Assembly: GCA_963791225.1 (NCBI GenBank)
Contig: CAWBRV010000003.1
Location: 1,116,001 to 1,180,000 of the forward strand
Direction: 5' to 3'
Source: PALSA-612 sp963791225
GTDB taxonomy: Bacteria; Actinomycetota; Thermoleophilia; Gaiellales; Gaiellaceae
Length of the DNA stretch: 64,000 bases
A program made the position numbers and the translations under genes. Shown one piece after another: positions 16,632-25,059 of this stretch. The notes below the pieces were generated by a model. That model was not told where the DNA came from, ran no database searches, and worked only from the letters and a program-made list of their open reading frames with translations. The number at the start of each line of letters is the position of its first letter. The stretch's first letter is position 1.

Positions 16632-18519
16632 GGACGGGCTCCTCGCCGGCCTCGCGACAGCGGAGGTCGAAGAAGAGCAGCGCGATCGCGATGCCGGCGA
16701 AGGGCATGACGGCGACGTAGACGAGCGAGCTGATCGCATTCACGAACGACAGCGAGCTCTTGGTGAGGAAGAGGAAGAGAATGCCCACGATCGGGCCGGC
16801 GAGGAAGGCCGAGACGTTGACGAGGCCCGTGATCGCGAGCACGCGCAACAGCCGCCGCCCGACGAGGTGGGAGCTTCGCCGCAGCGCATGCGTCGCGGAG
16901 AGGTGCTCGAGCACGCACGCCTGCGTCAGCACCGCCTTGCGCACCAGGTAGACGACGGCGACCGGGATCCCGACGACGGTGATGGTGAGCAGCAGCGCGA
17001 CCACGATCACGCGCGTCCACGCCCAGGCGAGCGAGCCCAGGTGGGGGAGGACGGCCCGGTAGGCGCGGAGCGCGTTCGGGCGTCCGTCCTCGTCCACGTT
17101 GGCCAGCGCGAGCGCGACCACGGCGGTGACGAGGACGCTTCCGATGATCGTCGACAGCTGGCCGAAGACGAGCGCGACGATGCCTGTGACGATCGAGTCG
17201 GACCGAGCCTCCGCGACGAACGTGCCGACGCCCGTGAGGTCGAAGACTGCCTTCTGGATCAGCGCACCGACGATCCCGAGCGGGATGAAGGCGAGCCCGA
17301 TCCCGAGGAACATCCGCAGGTGACGCGCGTAGATCAGCCGCGCCGTGCGGTAGATCTGCCCGCCCGTCCGGGCCTGGTCGAGCGGCTCGTCGAGCAGCGG
17401 CGACCAGCGCGTTCGCCGGGTCAGCCAGGCGACGAGCAGGGCGAGCAGCACGAAGAAGGCGAGCACGGACCACGGCGTCCGCAGGAAGCGGAGGTAGATC
17501 ATCGAGCCCGCCTCGACCGCGCCGCAGAAGAAGTCGGTCGTGCTCGGACCGAACGTGCTCTGCAGCGGCACGGCCGTGCTGCTCGCCCGCCATGTGTCGT
17601 CCGACCAGCTGACGGGCTGTGTCCACTGGATCTTGACGTTCGGCCCGTCCGGGCCTGTGTTGGGACCGCTTTCCTTCTGCCCCCAGTGCCCCTTGTACGC
17701 GAGCCACGCGAAGGGCGCCGTGGCCGAGGCGGGCCTGTCGGGGAGGAGGACTGCGTGCGTCTGGAGCATGCTGGAGGGGCCGCGCGTGTCGTCGCAGCCG
17801 AAGCCCTCCTGCGCGCTGTGGCCAAGCCAGACCCTGGACTCGAAGTAGTTCGCGTGTGAGCCGCGCCCCGGGTAGACGATCGGGTGCGTGCCGCGTCTCG
17901 CGAGCTTGTCGTCGTCCCAGTTCGCCCGCTCGGCGCCGTCGTGCTGGGAGAACCCGACCTCGGTCGGCCTCCGCTCGAGCGCCTGCGACGCCGAGGAGGC
18001 GTCGAACATCAGCTGGATCATCTCCCAGTCCGACTCGTGCTTGTTGTTCCAGTCGTTGAACGGGTAGTAGAGCCAGTACTGGAGTGCGAGCTTCCCGGGT
18101 TTGCCGGGCTCGGTGACGACGTGCGCGTAGGCCGTCGTCGGTTTGCCGGCGCTGATCGTCCGTGCCCACTTCTCGTAGCTGCAACCCGGGTTCAGGGGCG
18201 AGCCGGGGAAATCGAGATACACGTCAACGTCGCGGCGGCGGAACAGGTCGGCCGCCGTCGGCGCCGCCTTCAGAAGCTCGCCGTGACTGTCCACGAGCTT
18301 GACGTCGGCGCGGCCGAGCACGACGTCCGCCGGCACCGGACGGTAGGGCTCGCCGTTCGAGTCGCACGCCTTGTCCTGCTTCTTGAGCGCGACGACCGGC
18401 GCGTACTTGTCCGCGAGTTGCTGCTCCGGCGAGGACGTGTCCGCCGCTACGGCGAGGCAGGTCGGAATCGCGACCGCAAAGGCGCCGGCGACGAGCAGGA
18501 GAGCGACTGACCGGCGCAC
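16558..18519 (-). CDS. Exported Vps62-domain protein with C-terminal multi-span membrane domain
   Basis: 653 residues from GTG 18519. Signal peptide SVALLLVAGAFAVAIPTCLA, then an extracytoplasmic Vps62-like domain of about 330 residues (QYWLYYPFNDWNNKHESDWE, VGFSQHDGAERANW, IVYPGRGSHANYF), and a membrane domain with about six spans beginning near residue 370. The C-terminus is a Pro/Ala repeat tail. Vps62-like domains are best known from fungi and occur in scattered bacteria; their activity is unknown. It begins 4 bases after the stop of the ion-channel gene, so the two are probably co-transcribed. Confidence 0.72.
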   Translation of the reverse strand: MRRSVALLLVAGAFAVAIPTCLAVAADTSSPEQQLADKYAPVVALKKQDKACDSNGEPYRPVPADVVLGRADVKLVDSHGELLKAAPTAADLFRRRDVDVYLDFPGSPLNPGCSYEKWARTISAGKPTTAYAHVVTEPGKPGKLALQYWLYYPFNDWNNKHESDWEMIQLMFDASSASQALERRPTEVGFSQHDGAERANWDDDKLARRGTHPIVYPGRGSHANYFESRVWLGHSAQEGFGCDDTRGPSSMLQTHAVLLPDRPASATAPFAWLAYKGHWGQKESGPNTGPDGPNVKIQWTQPVSWSDDTWRASSTAVPLQSTFGPSTTDFFCGAVEAGSMIYLRFLRTPWSVLAFFVLLALLVAWLTRRTRWSPLLDEPLDQARTGGQIYRTARLIYARHLRMFLGIGLAFIPLGIVGALIQKAVFDLTGVGTFVAEARSDSIVTGIVALVFGQLSTIIGSVLVTAVVALALANVDEDGRPNALRAYRAVLPHLGSLAWAWTRVIVVALLLTITVVGIPVAVVYLVRKAVLTQACVLEHLSATHALRRSSHLVGRRLLRVLAITGLVNVSAFLAGPIVGILFLFLTKSSLSFVNAISSLVYVAVMPFAGIAIALLFFDLRCREAGEEPVLSPTAPSAPAAPAAPVAPAPTASH

Positions 18520-18523
18520 GCGC

Positions 18524-18985
18524 TCAATTGTCGCGTGATGCGCGGAGCGCCGCCTCGAGCCGGTCGAGCTTGCGGTCGAGCTCGTCGAATCGCGCGTCCA
18601 TCCGCTGGGCGTCGCTCTCCTCCTCCAGCGCCTCGGCCTTCGCGTGCTCGGCCGTCGCGCGGGCAACGAACGTCGACGTGATGGCCGCGGTGACGATGGC
18701 GAGGAAGGCGATGCCCTCGAGCATGACGAACGTCGCGACGATCCTCCCCGAGACGTGCTGGGGGGTGACGTCGCCGTAGCCGACCGTGGTCACGGTCTGG
18801 ATCGCCCACCACATGCCGACCCAGATGTTCGAGTACTCCTTGTGGTCGAGCAGGCGCATCAGGACGCCGCCGATGACCACGACCGCCGCGGTCGCGACGA
18901 CGATCGTGCCTGCTGCGCTCCGAACAGACGGCGGCTCGCGCAGGAACCGCGACATGCGGCGCTCGATGAGGCTCTTTCGCGCCAT
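18524..18985 (-). CDS. Two-TM potassium channel (KcsA-like pore)
   Basis: 153 residues from ATG 18985. First membrane span AAGTIVVATAAVVVIGGVLM, pore helix and selectivity filter WWAIQTVTTVGYGDVTP, second span ATFVMLEGIAFLAIVTAAIT, then a charged coiled-coil tail (RMDARFDELDRKLDRLEAAL) likely to drive tetramer assembly. TVGYGD is the canonical K+ filter. No RCK or cyclic-nucleotide domain is attached. It directly precedes the Vps62-domain membrane protein. Confidence 0.9.
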   Translation of the reverse strand: MARKSLIERRMSRFLREPPSVRSAAGTIVVATAAVVVIGGVLMRLLDHKEYSNIWVGMWWAIQTVTTVGYGDVTPQHVSGRIVATFVMLEGIAFLAIVTAAITSTFVARATAEHAKAEALEEESDAQRMDARFDELDRKLDRLEAALRASRDN

Positions 18986-19081
18986 GGGCCGAGACGTTAC
19001 GCAGCCACTCGGACAATGACCGGCACCGGCCGTGTCAGAATCCCGCGAGGTCCGCACCACGACGTCCGGCGGGAGTCGTCC

Positions 19082-20224
19082 TTGAGCGACGCAGGAGGGA
19101 TTGCAGCACCGAGTCCGGGCGAGAGCTCGCCCTTGCTGCGGCGCTCGAGACGTCAGCGCATGACCAGGGTCGCGATCTGGATCGGCGGCCTCGTGCTGTT
19201 CCTCGTCGTCCTGAACGCGCTCGGGATCGACGTGTGGGGCTGGATCGAGAGCTTCTGGGACCAGATGCAGGCGATCCCGGCCGGATACCTCGCGGCCGCA
19301 CTCGTCTTCCAGCTCGGCTACACGGTCCTGGCGGGGCTGTCCTACTACGGGATCCTCCGCGCCGCCTACCCGGGCGAGGTCGTGTTCGCCCCGATCCTCA
19401 CGGCGTACGCCGTCGGCGTGGCGATGAACGGCTTCCTACCCGCCAACATCGGCACGTTCGTGACGCTCGTCATGTTCGTCGCGATCATCCCCTCGGCGAC
19501 GCTCGCCGGGTCGATCGCGGCCTACCTCGTCCAGAAGATCTTCTTCACGCTCGCGGGGACGTTCGTCTTCCTCTACATGTTCCTGTCCGTCCCGAACTCG
19601 TTCAACCTGAACTTCAGCAACCTGACGGCGCACCCGCTTCTCTTCGTCGCGATCATCGCGGGAGCCGTCGTCCTGCTCGTGATCCTCTGCCGCATGTTCT
19701 GGCGCCAGGTGAAGAAGCTCTGGGTGCAGGCGAAGCAGGGCGGCGTCATCCTCTCGCACCCGCGGAAGTACATGGAATGGGTCTTCCTGCCCTCGTTCCT
19801 CGCCTGGGTCTGCAAGCTGATCGTCACCGGCATCTTCCTGGCCGCCTACGCGATCCCGGTCACGTTCGACTCGATCATGTGGGTCTCCGGCTCGGGGTCG
19901 CTCGCGAGCATGACGTCCTTCACGCCGGGCGCGATCGGCGTCACCCAGGCCACGAACGCGCTCGCGCTGAAGACGTGCTGCGGCGTCTCCCAGGGCACGG
20001 CCGTCTCGTACTCGACCGCTCAACAGCTGATCACGACCGCATGGAACGTGATCTTCGCGCTCATCCTCGTCGTGATCGTCTTCGGCTGGACCGGCGGCAA
20101 GCTGCTCGTCGGGACGTCCTACGGGCAGGCGAAGGACAAGGCCTCGGAGATGAAGGCGGAGCGGAAGCGCAAGAAGGCCGAGAAGAAGGCCGCCAAGCGG
20201 GCGGCCAAGGCGGGCTCTGGCTAG
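19082..20224 (+). CDS. UPF0104/LPG-synthase-TM family membrane protein
   Basis: 380 residues from TTG 19082, chosen because GGGAG lies 6 bases upstream; ATG 19160 has no ribosome site. Spans include VAIWIGGLVLFLVVLNALGI, ILTAYAVGVAMNGFLPANIG and the C-terminal SLASMTSFTPGAIGVTQATN, a degenerate form of the PGGxGxxE motif with Gln in place of Glu. The last ~35 residues are Lys/Arg/Ala repeats (KKAEKKAAKRAAKA). Probably a lipid translocator. Its TAG stop and the stop of the convergent HAD gene share the same CTAG. Confidence 0.78.
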   Translation: MSDAGGIAAPSPGESSPLLRRSRRQRMTRVAIWIGGLVLFLVVLNALGIDVWGWIESFWDQMQAIPAGYLAAALVFQLGYTVLAGLSYYGILRAAYPGEVVFAPILTAYAVGVAMNGFLPANIGTFVTLVMFVAIIPSATLAGSIAAYLVQKIFFTLAGTFVFLYMFLSVPNSFNLNFSNLTAHPLLFVAIIAGAVVLLVILCRMFWRQVKKLWVQAKQGGVILSHPRKYMEWVFLPSFLAWVCKLIVTGIFLAAYAIPVTFDSIMWVSGSGSLASMTSFTPGAIGVTQATNALALKTCCGVSQGTAVSYSTAQQLITTAWNVIFALILVVIVFGWTGGKLLVGTSYGQAKDKASEMKAERKRKKAEKKAAKRAAKAGSG

Positions 20225-21162
20225 CCGGGCGCGTCGGCGAACACGCTCGCCCAGTCGTTCTTCACGCTGATCACCGTCCAACCGCCGGCGGCCGCCAGTT
20301 CGAGCGCCTTCTCCGCGCCCGTCGTGTAGTCGAACTCGCGCTCCTCGTCGTCGTGGAGCACGAGCAGCCGCAGCGCCGGCCGCCCCTTGCCGCCGGCGTA
20401 CTGCAGCATCGCGACGTCGCCGTTCGAGTTCCCTCCGGCGAGGATCGGACGGCGGCCGATCCGGCTCCAGATGCGCACCGGCTTGACCGGCCCGTCGTCG
20501 AAGACCTCCATCTCGGCTGCGTAGGTGACCGTGCCGCCGTGCTCGTCCTCCAGGTAGCGCAGCGCGTTCGAGCTGCCGATGACGTGCTCCGACGGAATGC
20601 CGTAGATCTCCTCGGTCACGGGTCGCATGAAGTCGCGGTCGCCCCCCGAGGCGATGTAGTTCGTGAACCCGTTCGCCGTCAGGTAGCGCAGGAGCTCGAT
20701 CATCGGCAGGTAGCCGCAGCCGTGGAACGTGCGGCCGAGCGTCGGGTGCTTCCCTCCTCGTAGGAACGCGTTCGCGGCGGTCGCATACTCCTCGACGTCG
20801 ATGCCGGCGAATGCCTGTGTCATTCCGGCCAGCAGCAGATTCGCGTCGGTGTCGTCTCCGTGGTAGTGCTTGGTGATCGCCTCGCCGAGCCAGGCGTAGT
20901 CCTTCTCTCGCGCCGTCTTCCACGGCTGCTTCTCGCGCAGCGACTCGTCGGCCTCGGCCATCTCGGCGAGGCGAACGAGGATGAACCCGAGCTCGATCGG
21001 CATCGGCTTCTCACACCACAGCGTGCCGTCGTTGTCGAACACGGCGACACGCTCGGAGGGCGGGACGTAGTCGATCTCGCCCTCCTGCGTCACGCGCTCT
21101 ACGAAGTCGACGATCACCTGGCGCGTCGGCGTGTCACGCCAGGAGGCGAGGTCGGCGCTCAT
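20221..21162 (-). CDS. HAD-superfamily phosphatase
   Basis: 313 residues, soluble. HAD motif I is RVAVFDNDGTLWCEKP (nucleophile Asp43, second Asp45); motif II is the Ser/Gly region NYIASGGDRDFMRP; motifs III/IV are IGRRPILAGGNSNGDVAML, where the second acidic residue binds Mg. A cap domain is inserted after motif I, as in phosphoserine-phosphatase-like members. Substrate unknown. The start is 13 bases after the sulfatase stop; an operon could serve organophosphate and organosulfate scavenging, an inference. Confidence 0.82.
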   Translation of the reverse strand: MSADLASWRDTPTRQVIVDFVERVTQEGEIDYVPPSERVAVFDNDGTLWCEKPMPIELGFILVRLAEMAEADESLREKQPWKTAREKDYAWLGEAITKHYHGDDTDANLLLAGMTQAFAGIDVEEYATAANAFLRGGKHPTLGRTFHGCGYLPMIELLRYLTANGFTNYIASGGDRDFMRPVTEEIYGIPSEHVIGSSNALRYLEDEHGGTVTYAAEMEVFDDGPVKPVRIWSRIGRRPILAGGNSNGDVAMLQYAGGKGRPALRLLVLHDDEEREFDYTTGAEKALELAAAGGWTVISVKNDWASVFADAPG

Positions 21163-21175
21163 GTCCTCGCCGCCG

Positions 21176-23533
21176 TCACTCGTGCCTGAGCAGCCGCTCG
21201 GCCTCGTGCTCCATGTCGACGTACGGCTCGCCGCTGACGTCGACGACGACCCGCCTGATCGTGCCGCCCGTGAAGCGGAACGGCTCCGTCCCCGGGTAGT
21301 CGGCGGTCACACCGGAACCGCCGTCTCGCCCGACGCAGAGGCCCTCGCCGGCGATCATGAACTTGCCCGGCTGGGTCTTGATCTGGGCCTCACCAACCTT
21401 CGTGTCGCCGTGCCAGAGTGAGAGCGTCCCGTTGGCGACACCCGGCGGGTCTTCGCCGGCCTTCTCGAACGACGCGGAGAGGATCAGGTTCTCGCCGGTC
21501 GGAAGGTCCTTCGTTGCGACGACCTTTTGCTCGAACATGCCGACGAAGTTGTAGACGTAGTGCAAACGGTTGTCCTTCACATACAGAGCGTGACCGCCGA
21601 AGAGCGACCCGTGGGCGAAGAGCACGCCCTCTGCGCCCGCGGCCGGGATGTCGACGAGCGCGCCGATCGCGAAGGAGCGGTTGCGGACGTTGACCGACTG
21701 CGCCTCCGGCACCTCCGCCGTGTCCGGGAAATAGACGTACCGGTCGCGCGGCGGCGAGAGCACTGGCCGCGGCGTGAGCAGGATCTCCAGCGGCCCGCGG
21801 TCGTCGAGCGGGAAGGCTCCATTGGCGCCGGCTTCCGCGAACCAGAGGTTCTGGAGCTCGCGCACCTTCTCGGGCTGCTCTGCGGCGAGGTTGTTGAGCT
21901 CTGCCCGGTCGACGTCCACGTGATACAGCTCCCACTCGTCGTCGTTGAAGTGGCTCCAGCCGGCGACCGTCGGGTGGTTGGTGACCGCCTTCCAGCCGTC
22001 GTGCCAGATCGCCCTCGAGCCGAGCATCGAATAGAACTGCGTCGTGCGCGTCGACGGCGCCTTCGCGTCGTCGAAGCTCGAGCGCATGCTGACGCCGTCG
22101 AAGGGGCTCTGGACGTGGCCCTTGATCGCCCCCGGCGCCTCGACGCCGAGAACGTCGAGCACCGTCGGCACCAGGTCGATCGCGTGGTGGTACTGCTCGC
22201 GGATCTCGCCCTTTGCCTTCAATCCGGCCGGCCACGAGACGATGCATGGATCGCTCGTGCCGCCGTTGAACTCGTAGCGCTTCCACATCTTGAACGGCGT
22301 GTTGAACGCCATCGCCCAGCCGTTCGGGTAGTGGTTGTAGGTCTTCGTGCCGCCGAGCTCGTCGAGCAGCGGCATGTTGTCCTCGACGGTGTCGGGGATG
22401 CCCTGCATGAACTTCATCTCGTTGACGGATCCGTTCGGGCCGCCCTCGCCGGAGGCGCCGTTGTCAGAGACCAGGATCACGAGCGTGTTCTCGCGCCAGC
22501 CGTACTCCTCGAGGAAGCCGAGCAGGCGGCCGATCTGGTCGTCCGCATGCGCGAGGAACCCGGCGTAGACCTCGGCCATCCGGCAGAACATTCGCTTCTC
22601 GTCGTCCGAGAGCGAGTCCCACGGCCGAGTGACGTCGACCGGCGGGAACGGCTTGCCGTCAGGCCCCGTGCGAGTCTCGGTCGTGCCGATCGGGTTGATC
22701 GGCGGGAGCTCGGTGTTCTCCGGGACGAGCCCGAGCTGCTTCTGCCGCGCGAGCGTCTGCTCGCGCATGGCCTCGTAGCCCACGTCGAACTGACCCTTGA
22801 ACCTGTCGATCCACTCCTTCGGGGCGTGGTGCGGCGCGTGGCATGCGCCGGGCGCGTAGTAGAGGAAGAACGGCTTCTCGGGAGCGACCGCCTTCGCGTC
22901 CATGATGAACTCGATCGCCTTGTCGGTCACGTCGACGGACAGGTGGTACCCCTCCTCGGGCGTCTTCGGCGGGTCGACGAGGTGGTTGTCGTAGACGAGG
23001 TCTGGGAACCACTGGCTCGTCTCGGCGCCGAGGAATCCGTACCAGCGCTCGAAGCCGCGGCCGCTCGGCCAGTTGCGACGTGTCGAGGCAAGGTTCATCT
23101 CGTCCTCGGGGCAGAGGTGCCACTTGCCCACCATGTAGGTGTTCCAGCCGCGCTCGCCGAGGATCTCGGACAGCATCCCGTTCTCGGGCGGGATCGTGCC
23201 GCTCGCGTTCGGGAAGCCGATGGCCGCCTCCGTGATGCAGGCCATGCTGTTCCGTGTGTGGTTCCGGCCTGTCAGGAGGCAGGAGCGGGTGGGCGAGCAG
23301 AGCGCGGTCGTGTGCCACTGCGTGTAGCGCACGCCGTCGGCCGCGATCTTGTCGATGTTCGGCGTCGGGATCGGGCCGCCGTAGCAGCTCATCGCCGAGA
23401 AGCCGACGTCGTCGAGCACGATGTAGACGACGCTGGGTGCCCCGTCGGGCGCCTTCGGCGGCTCGAACGGCGACCAGTCGGGCTCCGACTCACGGATATC
23501 GACGTTGATCGTCCCCTTGAACGGCTCGGGCAT
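21176..23533 (-). CDS. Cys-type arylsulfatase
   Basis: 785 residues. The metal-binding start VYIVLDDVGFSAMSCYGG and formylglycine signature CSPTRSCLLTGR (C-x-P-x-R) place it among type I sulfatases, whose Cys is oxidised by formylglycine-generating enzyme. The second half of the active site is GKWHLCPEDE, and VILVSDNGASGEGG supplies later metal ligands. A C-terminal ~180-residue beta-rich extension follows. No N-terminal signal peptide is evident, so it appears cytoplasmic. No sulfatase-maturating enzyme is in the window. Confidence 0.9.
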   Translation of the reverse strand: MPEPFKGTINVDIRESEPDWSPFEPPKAPDGAPSVVYIVLDDVGFSAMSCYGGPIPTPNIDKIAADGVRYTQWHTTALCSPTRSCLLTGRNHTRNSMACITEAAIGFPNASGTIPPENGMLSEILGERGWNTYMVGKWHLCPEDEMNLASTRRNWPSGRGFERWYGFLGAETSQWFPDLVYDNHLVDPPKTPEEGYHLSVDVTDKAIEFIMDAKAVAPEKPFFLYYAPGACHAPHHAPKEWIDRFKGQFDVGYEAMREQTLARQKQLGLVPENTELPPINPIGTTETRTGPDGKPFPPVDVTRPWDSLSDDEKRMFCRMAEVYAGFLAHADDQIGRLLGFLEEYGWRENTLVILVSDNGASGEGGPNGSVNEMKFMQGIPDTVEDNMPLLDELGGTKTYNHYPNGWAMAFNTPFKMWKRYEFNGGTSDPCIVSWPAGLKAKGEIREQYHHAIDLVPTVLDVLGVEAPGAIKGHVQSPFDGVSMRSSFDDAKAPSTRTTQFYSMLGSRAIWHDGWKAVTNHPTVAGWSHFNDDEWELYHVDVDRAELNNLAAEQPEKVRELQNLWFAEAGANGAFPLDDRGPLEILLTPRPVLSPPRDRYVYFPDTAEVPEAQSVNVRNRSFAIGALVDIPAAGAEGVLFAHGSLFGGHALYVKDNRLHYVYNFVGMFEQKVVATKDLPTGENLILSASFEKAGEDPPGVANGTLSLWHGDTKVGEAQIKTQPGKFMIAGEGLCVGRDGGSGVTADYPGTEPFRFTGGTIRRVVVDVSGEPYVDMEHEAERLLRHE

Positions 23534-23593
23534 GCGAATTCCTCCTGCGAGTTGGGCGAGGTTCGCTTGACGTTACGAAGGGACTGTCGAACG

Positions 23594-23618
23594 CGCCTCA
23601 TCCACGTGGGATGAGGCG
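23594..23618. promoter_or_regulatory. 10-bp stem, 5-nt loop palindrome in a divergent promoter region
   Basis: A perfect inverted repeat CGCCTCATCC / GGATGAGGCG lies between the divergent sulfatase (start 23533) and membrane gene (start 23715). Placement 61 bases from the sulfatase start and 97 from the other start suits an operator. It is not at the end of any gene, which argues against termination. Confidence 0.4.
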
Positions 23619-23714
23619 TACCGGAGTCGACCTGGTGCACACTCGCACCGAAAGGCAGGTTCAAGCCCGGGAGGGACTCATCGTCCGAAGCTCCCGACGA
23701 GAAGGAGATGAGGA

Positions 23715-24920
23715 ATGAGCGCAGGCGAAGCTCCCGCACCGGCGGCGCCCGCCCCGGCAGCAGCCCCGGCGAAAGCCAAGAAGTCCCGTGGCCGGCACAT
23801 CGTGGTCTGGGTGCTCGTCGTCCTCGCGACGATCATCGGCTTCGCTTCCTCGCTCACCGTTTGGGTGAAGCGGCAGGCACTCGATACGAACGCCGTCACG
23901 AACCTGAGCACGCAGATTCTCCAGGACGACGCGATCAGGGGGAAGCTCTCCGTCTACCTCGTCGACCAGCTGTACGACAACGTGAACGTCCCCCAGACGC
24001 TCAGCCAGAAGCTGCCGAAGGACCTGCAACCGCTGGCGGCGCCGATCGCGGGCGCGCTGCGCCAGCTCACCGTGCAGTCGGCCGACCGGCTCCTACAGCG
24101 TCCACGCGTGCAAGAGGCCTTCGCCAAAGCCGTGCACCAGGCGCACGCGGCGTTCATCAGGATCGTGGACGGAAAGGCGCCGCTCGTGGCGGCCGAGGGA
24201 GACTCCGTCTATCTCAACCTCAGACCGCTGCTGGCGCAGCTCGGGGAGCAGGTCGGGTTCGTCAAGAAGCTGCAGGCAAAGCTGCCGCCGAACGCCGGGA
24301 AGATCAAGCTCATGAAGAAGGACCAGCTCGACGCGATCCAGACCGGCGCGAGCACGATCAAGTCGCTCTCCGTCTTCATGGCCATCGCCGTGTTCGGGCT
24401 CTACGCGATCGCGATCTTCCTCGCCCGCGGCTTCCGGCGCGCCACGCTACGGAACGTCGGCGTCGCTCTCGCCGTCGTCGGAGTCCTGCTGCTCGTCGTC
24501 CGCCGTGTGGCCGGGAACATGATCATCGACACCCTCGCGACGGGCGGAGGCAACCACACGGCGGGGAATCACCTCTGGCTGATCGCGACCAGCCTGCTCT
24601 CTGACCTGGCCTGGGCCTGCATCGGCTACGGCATCGTCGTCATCGTCGGGGCAATCCTCGCCGGGCCGACGCGGCCGGCGACCTGGGTGCGGCGCCAGCT
24701 CGCGCCGGCGTTCCGAGAGCACGTCGGGCTCGTCTACACCGGCGTCGGCGTTCTCTACCTGCTGGTCCTGCTCTGGGCACCGACCCGCGCGCAGACCGAG
24801 TGGATCCCGGTGCTCATTCTCGCCGCGCTGCTGGTGTTCGGCGTGGAGGTGTTCCGGCGGGAGACGATCAAGGAGTTCCCGGCAGAGGGTGGAGGCGGAG
24901 GAACACCGGCCCCGGCCTGA
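23715..24920 (+). CDS. Integral membrane protein of unknown function
   Basis: 401 residues; ATG preceded by GGAGATGAGGA. An Ala/Pro-rich N-terminus and a basic patch (KAKKSRGRH) lead into TM1 (IVVWVLVVLATIIGFASSL), then an extracytoplasmic helical domain of about 180 residues, then five membrane spans and a Gly/Pro tail. The layout of one anchor, outer helical domain and terminal spans recalls actinobacterial hypothetical membrane proteins. No enzymatic motif is seen. Same strand as the kinase-flippase fusion 140 bases downstream. Confidence 0.6.
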   Translation: MSAGEAPAPAAPAPAAAPAKAKKSRGRHIVVWVLVVLATIIGFASSLTVWVKRQALDTNAVTNLSTQILQDDAIRGKLSVYLVDQLYDNVNVPQTLSQKLPKDLQPLAAPIAGALRQLTVQSADRLLQRPRVQEAFAKAVHQAHAAFIRIVDGKAPLVAAEGDSVYLNLRPLLAQLGEQVGFVKKLQAKLPPNAGKIKLMKKDQLDAIQTGASTIKSLSVFMAIAVFGLYAIAIFLARGFRRATLRNVGVALAVVGVLLLVVRRVAGNMIIDTLATGGGNHTAGNHLWLIATSLLSDLAWACIGYGIVVIVGAILAGPTRPATWVRRQLAPAFREHVGLVYTGVGVLYLLVLLWAPTRAQTEWIPVLILAALLVFGVEVFRRETIKEFPAEGGGGGTPAPA

Positions 24921-25059
24921 CGCAAGCTTCACGGTCCGCCCCGGAGCTCCAGCCGAGAGGCTGACGCCCCGGGGCGGCCGCGCCTTGGCGACGGCGCCGA
25001 GGTCTGTACGTCAGAATCCCCGCCGTGCGTGACGCGAGCTCGACGGGTAGTGGCCGAGG

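Noticed and set aside
21527..23614. Long plus-strand frame opposite the sulfatase
   Set aside because: Composition is biased and there is no domain; the sulfatase on the other strand has complete motifs.
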